64,000 nucleotides of DNA from Archangium lipolyticum. Lineage in GTDB: Bacteria; Myxococcota; Myxococcia; Myxococcales; Myxococcaceae. A program made the translations under genes and the position numbers. The notes beneath the pieces are model-generated. The model had not been told where the DNA came from. It saw only the letters and a program-made list of their open reading frames with translations, and ran no database searches. How positions within the stretch are numbered: position 1 is the first letter of the stretch; the number at the start of each line of letters is the position of its first letter. The stretch is from assembly GCF_024623785.1 (NCBI RefSeq), contig NZ_JANKBZ010000005.1, forward strand, positions 186,001 through 250,000, given 5' to 3'. Shown one piece after another: positions 53,964 to 63,695 of this stretch.

Positions 53964-56858
53964 TCAGGTGGGCAGCTCACGCTCGGTGGGGGGCCGCGAG
54001 AGCGGGAGGGAGAAGTAGAACCGGCTCCCCCGTCCCACCTCGCTCTCCACCCACGTCCTCCCACCGTGGGCCTCGATGATGCCCTTCACGATGTACAGCC
54101 CCAGGCCCGTCCCGGACTGGGAGGCGCCCCGGACACGCCAATACCGGTCGAAGACGTGCGGGAGGTCCCCGGCGGCGATTCCGGGGCCGGTGTCCTGGAC
54201 GCAGACGACGAGCTCCTCTTGCATGCGCCGCGCGGAGACCTGGATGGTGCCATGGTTGCCCGTGTACTTGATGGCGTTGCCCACGAGGTTCGACACCACC
54301 TGCCTCATCCGCGGCAGGTCGTACGTCATCCGGGGGAGCCCGGGATCGAGGTGGACCTCGAGGTGCTGCTCCTTCTCCTGGGCCACCGGCCGGAACATCT
54401 CCACGCTCTCGCGCAGACAGTCCGTGATTTCGTGCGGCATCCGGTGGAGGGACAGGCGTCCGGCCTCGATGGCCCCCGCGTTGATCAGATCCTCGATGAG
54501 CAGGCTCATCTGGTCCACGGTGCCGCGGATGACTCCCACGTTCCGGGTGAAGAGCTCCTCGTTGTCACGGGCCCGGGACAGCAGCCGCGTCGCGAGCGTG
54601 ATGGCGTTGAGCGGGTTGCGGAGATCATGCGAGACGACCGCGAGCACCTCCTCCCGGCTCCTCAGCGCCTGTTGTGCCTCCCGGTAGAGCCTGGCGTGGT
54701 CGAGCGAGATGGCCGCGCGGAGCGCCAGATCGCGAGCGAGCGCCAGATCCTCGTCGGTGTAGCGGCCGGCCCGCACCGAGGCCACCGTGAGCGCTCCGAG
54801 CGTCTGCTCCCCCACGTTGAGGGGGATGATCATCGCCTCGCGGGCGAGGGGCGGCTCCGCGCCGTCATCACCATCCGGAGGCGAGAGCCCGAGCATGACC
54901 TCCTCCTTGAGGACCAGCGGCTCACGCGAGTGGATGACGCGCAGGACGGGATGGCGCGAGCCGGGCTCGAAACGGATGCGCTGGGACCCGCCCCGCCGCG
55001 GGGGCCTGCCCACGGTGGACTCCGCGGCCCGGACCACCCACCGGCCCTCCGCGTCCCTCACGAGGAGATCCACGCTGGCCACCTCCGCGAGCTCGGGGAC
55101 GAGCAGCTCCACGATGAGCCGCACGAGCTCCTCGTCATCCAGTGAACGCGCCAGGCGCTCGCTGGCCTGGGACAGGAAGCGGAGCCGGTTGCGCTCCGTC
55201 TCCAGTCCCCGGTGGAGTCTGCTGTTCTCGATGATGACTCCCGCGTAGGCGGCGAGCAGCTCGATGATGCGTTGATCCTCCTCCGTGAAGGCGGTCCCCC
55301 CCACCTTGTTCGCCAGGTAGAGGTTGCCCACGCTCTTCCCCTCGTAGCGGATGGGAATGCCGAGGAAGGGGCCCAGCTCCGGATGCCCGCCCGGCAGCTG
55401 CTGGAAGAGGGGGCTCTCCCGCACGTCCTCCACGCGCATGGATTGTCCCTGCCGCGCCACCCATCCGAGGACCCCCACGGGCCGAGGGGCGCGTCCGAGC
55501 CTCCTGGCCACGTCGGGGTCGACGCCGCTGAACACCCAGGAGTGGAAGGGCTTGCTGGAGTCGGTGCCGATCCCCAGGGCCGCGTAGTCGGCGCCGGTGA
55601 GCTTCCGGGCCCATTCGGTGATGCACTGGTGCAACTGGGAGGTGCCGCCGGGCTTCCAAATCTCGTCTCCGATGACGATCGACGCATGGACGATCGCCTC
55701 CAGGCGGCGCACGAGCCGCCGTGAGCCCTCCAGGAGCCGCTCCCGTTCGCGCTCGAACTCCTTGCGCTGGGTGATGTCCTCGATGATAGCGAGCAGCCCG
55801 GTGGCGCCGTTCCCGAGCACCAGCCCGGAGGTGATGATTCGTGCCTCCACCCGCGAGCCATCCCGCCGCGTGCATTCCATCTCGACGGCCCGGCGCGAGT
55901 CCGGCCCCTCGAGCGGGCATCCCAGGGGAATGGGAGGCGCGGAGCCGAGCACCTCGGTGGGGGACCACCCGAAGAGGTGGGTGGCCGCGGGGTTCCACGT
56001 CGTCACCTGGCCCGTTCCGTCCAGACCGATGACGGCGAGCGGCATGGCCGAGATGATGGAGTCGAGCAGCCCGCTCGTCTGCTTGAGCTCCGCCTCGACG
56101 GAGTGGCGCGTCTCGGCCATCTGGTTCAGGGCCGCCGCGATTCGTCCGAGCTCGTCGCCAGGTGGCAGGGGAATCCGGAAGCCGAGCGCACCCGCCGAGA
56201 ACTGCCCCACCCCCTCGAGCAGGAGCTCGACGGGGCGGTTGATCGTCCGGGCGAGGACCTGCTTGCTGAGGAAGACGAGCAGGAGTGTCGCCACGATGCC
56301 CGTGGAGATGGCGGCGATGGTGAACCGGGCGGTCGTCCGGGCCCGTTCGTTGCGCAGCGCGAGGAGCCTGTTCTCCTCGGCGCTCATGGCCTGGATGGTC
56401 CGGGAGATCTCATCCATGGTGGAGTGCCCCTCCAGCAGGATGGGGGAGAGGACGCCATTCGGGTGCCCTTGCCGCTCGCGTGTCTCCACGGCGCTTTCGA
56501 GCAGTCGCAGGCGCCGGGTGACGAGGCTCCTCAGGTAGGTCACCTGCCCCTGCTGGACCGGGTTGTCCGCCGTCAGGCGGGCCACGGAGTCGAGCTGCGG
56601 GGGAACCCTCCGCGCGAGGTCGGACAGTCTGTGCTGGAATTCATCGGAGCCGGTGATGATGAACCCGCGAGCCATCGACTCCGACTGGCTCACATCGACC
56701 CGCACCTCCTGCAGCGCTCCCAGGACCTCGTGCGTATGGCGGACCCACCGCTCGCCGTCGATCCACTGTCGGGCACTGTGAAGTGAGATCACCCCCACGA
56801 TGACGTAGATTGCCGAGGAAGCCAGCAGAAGGGCCCTCGTGCGCGCTCGGAGCGTCAT
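53964..56858 (-). CDS. CHASE3/HAMP/PAS/GAF sensor histidine kinase
   Basis: A 964-residue membrane kinase. I prefer ATG 56858 (MTLRARTRALLLAS). Two membrane segments (about 5-27 and 180-202) enclose a CHASE3-like helical sensor (SQSESMARGFIITGSDEF, LESAVETRERQGHPNG). HAMP, a PAS domain (VIGLDGTGQVTTWNPAATHLFGW) and two GAF domains (about 390-550 and 560-720) follow, then HisKA with LAVVSHDLRNPLNAI and HATPase with NLVGNAIKYTG, GPGIAAGDLP and GTGLGLYIVKGI. It is downstream of, and on the same strand as, the NtrC-type regulator at 56976, the likely partner. Confidence 0.92.
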   Translation of the reverse strand: MTLRARTRALLLASSAIYVIVGVISLHSARQWIDGERWVRHTHEVLGALQEVRVDVSQSESMARGFIITGSDEFQHRLSDLARRVPPQLDSVARLTADNPVQQGQVTYLRSLVTRRLRLLESAVETRERQGHPNGVLSPILLEGHSTMDEISRTIQAMSAEENRLLALRNERARTTARFTIAAISTGIVATLLLVFLSKQVLARTINRPVELLLEGVGQFSAGALGFRIPLPPGDELGRIAAALNQMAETRHSVEAELKQTSGLLDSIISAMPLAVIGLDGTGQVTTWNPAATHLFGWSPTEVLGSAPPIPLGCPLEGPDSRRAVEMECTRRDGSRVEARIITSGLVLGNGATGLLAIIEDITQRKEFERERERLLEGSRRLVRRLEAIVHASIVIGDEIWKPGGTSQLHQCITEWARKLTGADYAALGIGTDSSKPFHSWVFSGVDPDVARRLGRAPRPVGVLGWVARQGQSMRVEDVRESPLFQQLPGGHPELGPFLGIPIRYEGKSVGNLYLANKVGGTAFTEEDQRIIELLAAYAGVIIENSRLHRGLETERNRLRFLSQASERLARSLDDEELVRLIVELLVPELAEVASVDLLVRDAEGRWVVRAAESTVGRPPRRGGSQRIRFEPGSRHPVLRVIHSREPLVLKEEVMLGLSPPDGDDGAEPPLAREAMIIPLNVGEQTLGALTVASVRAGRYTDEDLALARDLALRAAISLDHARLYREAQQALRSREEVLAVVSHDLRNPLNAITLATRLLSRARDNEELFTRNVGVIRGTVDQMSLLIEDLINAGAIEAGRLSLHRMPHEITDCLRESVEMFRPVAQEKEQHLEVHLDPGLPRMTYDLPRMRQVVSNLVGNAIKYTGNHGTIQVSARRMQEELVVCVQDTGPGIAAGDLPHVFDRYWRVRGASQSGTGLGLYIVKGIIEAHGGRTWVESEVGRGSRFYFSLPLSRPPTERELPT

Positions 56859-56975
56859 GCCTGGCCTCAGCACACATTGAGGACGGGCCCACCCGGATGG
56901 CAATGGCCGGGTTGGCTCAAGCGTGCCTTCTCCTGCTTCTCCCTCCTCCCCGCGGGACGGGTTGCGCCTGGCGCT

Positions 56976-58364
<1,389 letters not shown>

Positions 58365-58744
58365 GGGCCCAGCGTAGCGCACCGGCGCCGGGAGGGCCGC
58401 CGAGGGGAGTAGGAGCACGCCCACCTCCTGTTGATGGAAGGTACAAACGAGCTGGGTGCAGGGGGCACGGCGGGCCTTACCGTACGTTCCGCGTCCTGGG
58501 AGGTCATTCCGTGAAAAGGCAGGCGGGCATCCGTGGTGCTTTCGGTGTACTCGCTCACGCCTCCATCCCCATCCAGCAACGCGAGGGCGGAGGAGCGGGC
58601 AGGCCCCTGGTTGGTGCTTCCTCGCTCCCCGGCAGGGGCCCTCTTCCCGAGGCGTCTTCGTCCGAGGTGCCGTCCTGCCGGGGGTGGGGGCGCTCTGGAG
58701 GCCACGGCCCCGGGGGCGCTCCTCACGGCGGACTGCTCGGGCGG
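58365..58744. other. Divergent control region, start of the kinase uncertain
   Basis: About 380 bases between the regulator and the kinase if the latter starts at ATG 58745. The kinase frame is open back to GTG 58511, but those 78 codons read as low-complexity Gly/Pro/Arg without PAS or GAF character. A second frame (58533-58748) is open and ends exactly in an ATGA overlap with ATG 58745; it too lacks recognisable features. I see no clear promoter elements. Confidence 0.4.
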
Positions 58745-60835
58745 ATGAGCCTGGCGTTGGTCGCGTGTACTGGGCGCTCCGACGTGTTCCGCTGCCTCGG
58801 CCGCGTCGCGCTGCCGGAGCTGGGGGACTGGTGTGACCTCGACCTGCTCCAGGAGGGCGTGCTCCAGCGGGCCGCCGCCTTCCGCTCGCCCCATGGCGAG
58901 GTGCATGGGCCCCCATGTGGTCCGCCCTCGCCGCTGGCCCGGGAGGTGGCCCGCACGGGCAGGCCGGAGTTGCTCCGTGGCCCCTCCGAGGAGGTGCTCC
59001 TGGCCCTGTCCCCGGAGGATGGGGCGCACCCCCTCCGTCAGGACGCCGGGCTCCTGGATTGCCTGGCGGTTCCCCTGCGGCTGGGGGACCAGCTCGTGGG
59101 GGTCCTCTCCTTCGCCACGAGGACGCAGGCGCTGCGCCTGGACGAGGACGCGCTGGCGCTCGCCGAGGAACTGGCCGGGTGCGTCGCGTTCGCGCTGGAG
59201 ACGTACCGGCTGCGCGAGGAGCTGCGGCGCCAGGTGGCCGACTTCCAGACGCTGTTGGACGTCATCCCCGTGGGCATCGGCATCGCCCAGGACAGGGAGT
59301 GCCGGTGCATCCGGCAGAACACCTGGTTCTCGCGGCTGCACGGGCTTCCGCTGGACAGCAACATCTCACTCAGCGCACCGGACGGAGAGCGCCAGCCGAT
59401 CCGCTACCTCGACGAGGGCCGCGCGCTCACGCCCGAGGAGCTGCCGATGCAGCGGGCGGCCACGACGGGCCAGGAGGTGCTCGACGTCGAGCTGGAGTTG
59501 GAGGTCCAGGGGCAGCGGCGCGGCACCGTCGTCATCTCCGCCGTGCCGCTCTTCGACGAGGCGCACCGCCCGCGTGGCTCCATCGGCACCATCCAGGACG
59601 TCACCGCGCGCAAGCGGGCCACGGAGGCGCAGCGCTTCCTGGCCGAGTCCAGCGCGGTGCTCTCCTCGTCGCTGGACCCGGAGCAGACCTCCCGGACACT
59701 GGCCCGGCTGTGCGTCCCCGCGCTCGCCAACGCGGCGGCGCTGTTCGGGTGGCGGCCCGATGGGAAGCTCGGACTCGTGTCCGTGACCCATGAGAGTCCC
59801 GCGGCCGAGTCCCTCATCGCCAGCGCGGACCTGCCCGCGCTCTCCGAGGAGACCCCCATCCACGAGGCCATGGTGTCGGGACGGCCCCGGCTCCTGGCGA
59901 TGGTGGATCTCCCGGACGGCGGGCACGGAGAGCGGGCCGATGCGTGGCGGGAGCTGCGCTGGCGGCTCGGCCTCCACTCGCTGATGCTCATCCCGCTGGC
60001 CACCCCCCACGGCGTGGCGGGAGTGCTGGTGCTCGGCTCCTCGGAGCGGACGTTCACCGAGGACGACCTCACCTTCGCCAGGGAGTACGCCGCGCATGCG
60101 TCGTACGCCATCGACAACGCCCGGCTGTACCGGGAGGCTCGGGAGGCCGTCGCCCTGCGGGAGGAGTTCCTCGGCATCGCCGGCCACGAGCTGCGCACGC
60201 CCCTGACAGCCCTGCAACTCGGGTTGCAGAGTCTGGTCCGCCACGCGGCCACCTCGGGTGACTGCGTCGGGGTGGTGAAGTGGGTCGCCACGTGTCAGCG
60301 GCAGGGGGAACGGTTGAACAGACTGGTGGGAGATCTGCTGGACGTGAGCCGCATCACCTCCGGCCGACTGCCCCTGGTGCTCGAGGAGATGGACCTGGCG
60401 GTGCTCGTGGAGGAGGTGGCGGCGCGCATGCGGCCGGAGCTGGAGACGGCGGGCTGTGCCCTGTCGCTGACGCTGGAGTCCTCGCTGGCCGGGAGCTGGG
60501 ATCGCTCGCGCCTGGATCAGGTGGTGACGAACCTCCTGGCCAACGCGGTGAAGTACGGGCAGGGCCGGCCCATCGAGGTGTCCGCGGTGGCCACGGCCGA
60601 TGGCGTGAGCCTTCGCGTGCGGGACGAGGGCATCGGTATCTCCGGGGTGGATCAGGCGCGCATCTTCGAGCGCTTCGAGCGGGCCGTGCCGGATCGTCAC
60701 TATGGAGGACTGGGGCTCGGGCTGTGGATCACGAAGCAGATCGTCTCCCTGCTCGGGGGGCACATCCGCGTGGAGAGCGAGCAGGGCCGGGGCTCGGCCT
60801 TCACGGTGGCGCTCCCCCGGCGGGTGGAGGGCTGA
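58745..60835 (+). CDS. GAF/PAS sensor histidine kinase
   Basis: A 696-residue soluble kinase if begun at ATG 58745 (MSLALVACTGRSDVFRCLG). Order: GAF (about 1-155; PLRLGDQLVGVLSFATRT), PAS (about 165-295), second GAF (about 300-460; LAESSAVLSSSLDPEQ), HisKA with GIAGHELRTPLTALQLGLQ, HATPase with NLLANAVKYGQG, RDEGIGISGVDQA, YGGLGLGLWITKQI, ending FTVALPRRVEG. It lies divergent from the NtrC regulator. Its final 36 bases are the left copy of the 41-bp direct repeat bracketing the toxin-immunity pair. Paralogous to the kinase at 27652. Confidence 0.88.
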   Translation: MSLALVACTGRSDVFRCLGRVALPELGDWCDLDLLQEGVLQRAAAFRSPHGEVHGPPCGPPSPLAREVARTGRPELLRGPSEEVLLALSPEDGAHPLRQDAGLLDCLAVPLRLGDQLVGVLSFATRTQALRLDEDALALAEELAGCVAFALETYRLREELRRQVADFQTLLDVIPVGIGIAQDRECRCIRQNTWFSRLHGLPLDSNISLSAPDGERQPIRYLDEGRALTPEELPMQRAATTGQEVLDVELELEVQGQRRGTVVISAVPLFDEAHRPRGSIGTIQDVTARKRATEAQRFLAESSAVLSSSLDPEQTSRTLARLCVPALANAAALFGWRPDGKLGLVSVTHESPAAESLIASADLPALSEETPIHEAMVSGRPRLLAMVDLPDGGHGERADAWRELRWRLGLHSLMLIPLATPHGVAGVLVLGSSERTFTEDDLTFAREYAAHASYAIDNARLYREAREAVALREEFLGIAGHELRTPLTALQLGLQSLVRHAATSGDCVGVVKWVATCQRQGERLNRLVGDLLDVSRITSGRLPLVLEEMDLAVLVEEVAARMRPELETAGCALSLTLESSLAGSWDRSRLDQVVTNLLANAVKYGQGRPIEVSAVATADGVSLRVRDEGIGISGVDQARIFERFERAVPDRHYGGLGLGLWITKQIVSLLGGHIRVESEQGRGSAFTVALPRRVEG

Positions 60836-60840
60836 GGGGC
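60800..60840 (+). repeat. 41-bp direct repeat, left copy (kinase 3' end)
   Basis: Begins TTCACGGTGG and ends GGTGGAGGGCTGAGGGGC, coding FTVALPRRVEG and stop. It matches 62406-62446 at 35 of 41 positions by eye. The toxin-immunity pair lies between the copies. Confidence 0.85.
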
Positions 60841-60870
60841 ACGGTTCTCGCGCCCTATCGCAGCCAGCGC

Positions 60871-61242
60871 TCACCCTCCACTTGCATGGAATGCTTCGAG
60901 TATTTCCGCTGCTGTCATCACCGGTGTCACCTTCACCTCGCCGTTCATGCTTTCGTCGCAGAAAATGACTGGCAGGTGAGAGGGAACGAGGGTGCGGCAC
61001 CATTGGACGAACCCAGCTATCTCTCGAAGAGAGGCACCTTCGAGTGTGATGGAGCTACCTGCTCTATCCAGCAAACCCTCCAATGCTGAATCCGTCATGG
61101 GAATGCTGAACTCCAGCGCGTAGCTTCTCTGGGGATTGGAGATTGGCTTCACCGTGGCACCGGGCCATCGCGCGCTCAGGCTGGAAATGAAATCAGAGGC
61201 AGACGGCAATCCGCCATCTTCCGACATGATGAAGAACTTCAT
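60871..61242 (-). CDS. Probable immunity protein for the nuclease toxin
   Basis: A 123-residue acidic-to-neutral soluble protein starting at ATG 61242 (MKFFIMSEDGGLPSASDF) with AGGGAGAAGG upstream; a longer start is possible but runs into the toxin end. It has no signal peptide and no family I recognise; SSLSARWPGATVKPISNPQ and LEFSIPMTDSALEGLLD suggest a compact alpha/beta fold. It lies 16 bases after the toxin stop in the same direction, the classic place for immunity genes, and shares the toxin's lower GC content. The immunity role is inferred from position and size. Confidence 0.7.
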   Translation of the reverse strand: MKFFIMSEDGGLPSASDFISSLSARWPGATVKPISNPQRSYALEFSIPMTDSALEGLLDRAGSSITLEGASLREIAGFVQWCRTLVPSHLPVIFCDESMNGEVKVTPVMTAAEILEAFHASGG

Positions 61243-61258
61243 CCACCTTCTCCCTGCT

Positions 61259-62371
61259 TCAAGGACGAACGACGACCTCACCTGGAATGCCAAAATTCTT
61301 CAGGAGTTGCTCGAAGAGGGGAACGGCCCTGCTGTCGTTGACAATCACCTCGAGCTCCACGACAGGCGTGTTGGGGTCCTTGATGACCGCGGCGTAACGT
61401 GCGAACTCGTCCATGAGTGCGTTCAGGATCATGGTTCGGGCCTTCTCGGCACACTTCGAGCCAGCAATGAACGGGCTTCTCTCGGCATCGCCAATGTGCT
61501 TGACCTCGATCAGCCTCGCCTTGTCCAAGCGGGCACCGTCCGCCCAGACTTCCTCTCCACCGCCAGAGACCTGCATCTCCTCCGGCCCCGCATGTTTCCT
61601 CTGGTACTTGTAGGACTCCGAGTCCTCGCGGGCGGGCCGCCGTTTCACCTTTTCAATCCACTTCTTGAAGGCTTCGAGGTCCACCTTCTTGGGGGTCCCG
61701 CCTTCGGCCTGTGCCGGCCCTCCTGCTGGGCGTCCACCCGCAGTGGCCAACGCGGGCGCTACCCCAACCCCCGTGACGACGCCCGGTGAGGCTCCCACTG
61801 AGTTACCCAAACGCCCGCCCCTGGTTACCGGTACGGGCTCAGGCAGTGAGGAGGGGGGCTCGCGTGGCCCTGGGTGCTTCTGCACCTTGTTGGATACCTT
61901 CTTCATCAGGATGAACGTCACGACGCTCACCCCCACCGTGGCCATGGCTCGAGCGAGGTGAGCTGCCGCCGTGTCGAGTCCCGCCTCATCGCTCGCGTTG
62001 GTCGCGGAGTTGACGTAGTGCCACAGCGAGTCCTTCACGGCAGCCGTTTGCGCCGCGGCCATTACGACGCCTAGCGCCAGCAGCGCCACGTCCACGGCCT
62101 GTCCGAGCACGGGAATGCCCTGGCTGCCGATCCATGCCGTGGTCATCGTCCCCATCAGCGCCAGGCTCTCGGGAGACAACATCGCCTGCACTTCCCGCAT
62201 TGCCTCGTCTGGCATACGCCCCAGGGCACGAATGAAGGCGCGGCAGAGTTTCTCAGACTTCTCCATCGTCTCGATTGGCTGGGGCCGCGCATGGCACAGC
62301 CCGTCCTCCACCGAGTTGGCGAACGCGGGCGCAGCGAACAGAAGACACAGGCAACAGAGGATGATTCTCAT
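61259..62371 (-). CDS. Secreted polymorphic toxin with restriction-endonuclease-fold domain
   Basis: A 370-residue toxin. ATG 62371 gives a Sec signal peptide MRIILCCLCLLFAAPAFA. The middle has hydrophobic helices (about 70-180; LGQAVDVALLALGVVMAAAQ and MATVGVSVVTFILM) then a Pro/Gly linker. From about residue 250 comes a toxin domain resembling Tox-REase-type (PD-(D/E)XK) folds: KYQRKHAGPEEMQVSGG, VWADGARLDKARLIEVKHIG with Asp278, Glu289 and Lys291 as the likely metal/catalytic set, and LEVIVNDSRAVPLFEQLL. Composition is less GC-rich than the flanks. It is followed by the immunity gene, and both are bracketed by repeats of the kinase end. Confidence 0.8.
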   Translation of the reverse strand: MRIILCCLCLLFAAPAFANSVEDGLCHARPQPIETMEKSEKLCRAFIRALGRMPDEAMREVQAMLSPESLALMGTMTTAWIGSQGIPVLGQAVDVALLALGVVMAAAQTAAVKDSLWHYVNSATNASDEAGLDTAAAHLARAMATVGVSVVTFILMKKVSNKVQKHPGPREPPSSLPEPVPVTRGGRLGNSVGASPGVVTGVGVAPALATAGGRPAGGPAQAEGGTPKKVDLEAFKKWIEKVKRRPAREDSESYKYQRKHAGPEEMQVSGGGEEVWADGARLDKARLIEVKHIGDAERSPFIAGSKCAEKARTMILNALMDEFARYAAVIKDPNTPVVELEVIVNDSRAVPLFEQLLKNFGIPGEVVVRP

Positions 62372-62405
62372 GGATGTAGTCACTGACCGGGTGCGGCGCC
62401 GCGAC

Positions 62406-62446
62406 TTCACGGTGGAACTGTCCCGGCGGGTGGAGGGTTGAAGGGC
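62406..62446 (+). pseudogene. 41-bp direct repeat, right copy: remnant of a kinase 3' end
   Basis: Encodes FTVELSRRVEG and stop on the plus strand, with no gene attached upstream: preceding codons (VRRRD) do not continue the kinase. It is 85 percent identical by eye to the end of the kinase at 60800-60840, 1606 bases away. It also forms the antisense of the last residues of the leftward kinase at 62407, whose C-terminal tail PPPAGTVPP is read from this block. Confidence 0.75.
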
Positions 62447-63615
62447 AGGTCCACGCGCGCGAGCGTGCCTCCCCCGGGCGCGGGCTCCAGGCGCAGGGTG
62501 CCTCCGTGCTCGTGGACGATCTTCTGGGCGATGGGGAGCCCCAGGCCGCTGCCGCCGGGCTTGGTGCTGAAGAGTCCCCGGGTGAGGGCGGGGCCCTCGA
62601 GCACCTGCGGAATCCCGCCGCCGTGGTCGCGGATGGAGACACGCACGCAGGAGGGGAGCGCCTCGAGGGAGAGGTGCACGGGCGCGGCGCCGGAGGGTGA
62701 GGCCTCGGTGGCGTTCTTGAGGAGGTTGCCGAAGAGGCGGCGCAGGCCGTCCGGATCCGCGGAGAGGGTGGGCTCCGGGCCGGGTTGGAGCTCCACGGGG
62801 ACGGGAGAGGTCTCCTGGTAGAGGGCACACAGCTCGGCGAGCAGGGGACGCAGGGCGACGGGCTGGAAGCGCGGCGCGGGGAGACGGGCGAAATCCGAGA
62901 AGCTCCGGGTCATCCGCATGAGCAGCTCCACCTCCTCCTGCAGGAGGGAGACGGACTCGGCGATGCGGGTGGCGTCCGGCGGCCCGTCCGCGCGGGAGAG
63001 CCGCGCCAGCGCGAGCTTCATGGCGGTGAGGGGATTGCGCAGCTCATGGGCCAGCGCACGGGCCACGTCCTGCCAGGCCGCTATCTGCTCGGCGGACTTG
63101 AGGCGCTCGCGCTGGGCGGCCAGCTCGCGGCCCATGCGGTTGAACTGGACGAGGAGGAACTGGAGCTCGTCCCGGGGCGAGTCGGGGGCGGGCAGTTGGA
63201 CGGAGAGGTCTCCGCGTGCGTAGGCCCACATGCCCCGGGTGAGGGTGGAGACGGGGCGGGTGAGGGCTCGGCCGAGCAGCACGGCGGCGGCGGTGAGCAC
63301 CGCGGCCGAGACGAGCAGCAGGGCCGCGATGAGCATGGGGGTGCGGCGGACGAGGGCGCGGCGGGCGAGCTCCGCCTGGGCGAGGTTGAGGCGGGCCTCG
63401 TCGAGCGCGGCCTGGGAGTGGCCCTCCCGGGCGAGCCCGGCGGAGAGCTCGTCGAGCACCTGCTCCACGGGCGCCAGGGACACGGAGAGCAGCTCCTGGA
63501 GCGCCTGCCGGGCGAGGAAGCCGAGCAGCACGAGCGGCACCAGCCCCGTGACGAGCATCACGGCGAGGAGCCGGCGGCGGAAGCGGGTGGGGGGCGGGGG
63601 CAGGTCGGGAGGCAT
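62407..63615 (-). CDS. NtrY-like membrane sensor histidine kinase
   Basis: A 402-residue kinase; ATG 63615 (MPPDLPPPPTRFRRRLLAV) is preferred to a longer start crossing the divergent gene. Two membrane segments (about 13-35 and 92-116) surround a short helical periplasmic region. HAMP is near 118-170 (LTRPVSTLTRGMWAYARGDL), HisKA with DVARALAHELRNPLTAMKLAL, HATPase with NLLKNATEASPSG, RDHGGGIPQVL and GSGLGLPIAQKIV. The arrangement matches NtrY-type kinases that act on NtrC-like regulators. Its last ten residues derive from the direct-repeat remnant rather than the domain itself. Confidence 0.9.
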   Translation of the reverse strand: MPPDLPPPPTRFRRRLLAVMLVTGLVPLVLLGFLARQALQELLSVSLAPVEQVLDELSAGLAREGHSQAALDEARLNLAQAELARRALVRRTPMLIAALLLVSAAVLTAAAVLLGRALTRPVSTLTRGMWAYARGDLSVQLPAPDSPRDELQFLLVQFNRMGRELAAQRERLKSAEQIAAWQDVARALAHELRNPLTAMKLALARLSRADGPPDATRIAESVSLLQEEVELLMRMTRSFSDFARLPAPRFQPVALRPLLAELCALYQETSPVPVELQPGPEPTLSADPDGLRRLFGNLLKNATEASPSGAAPVHLSLEALPSCVRVSIRDHGGGIPQVLEGPALTRGLFSTKPGGSGLGLPIAQKIVHEHGGTLRLEPAPGGGTLARVDLPFNPPPAGTVPP

Positions 63616-63695
63616 CGGCGGGGCGATGTTGGGGCCGCGCGCCGTCTCCTTCCAGCTTTGGAACGGGATCCAATGGGCTGATACCCTCCGGGGAG

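Noticed and set aside
60800-62446. Insertion sequence carrying the toxin genes
   Set aside because: No transposase frame or terminal inverted repeats; the flanking 41-bp repeats are coding and imperfect, which fits recombination at a gene end better.
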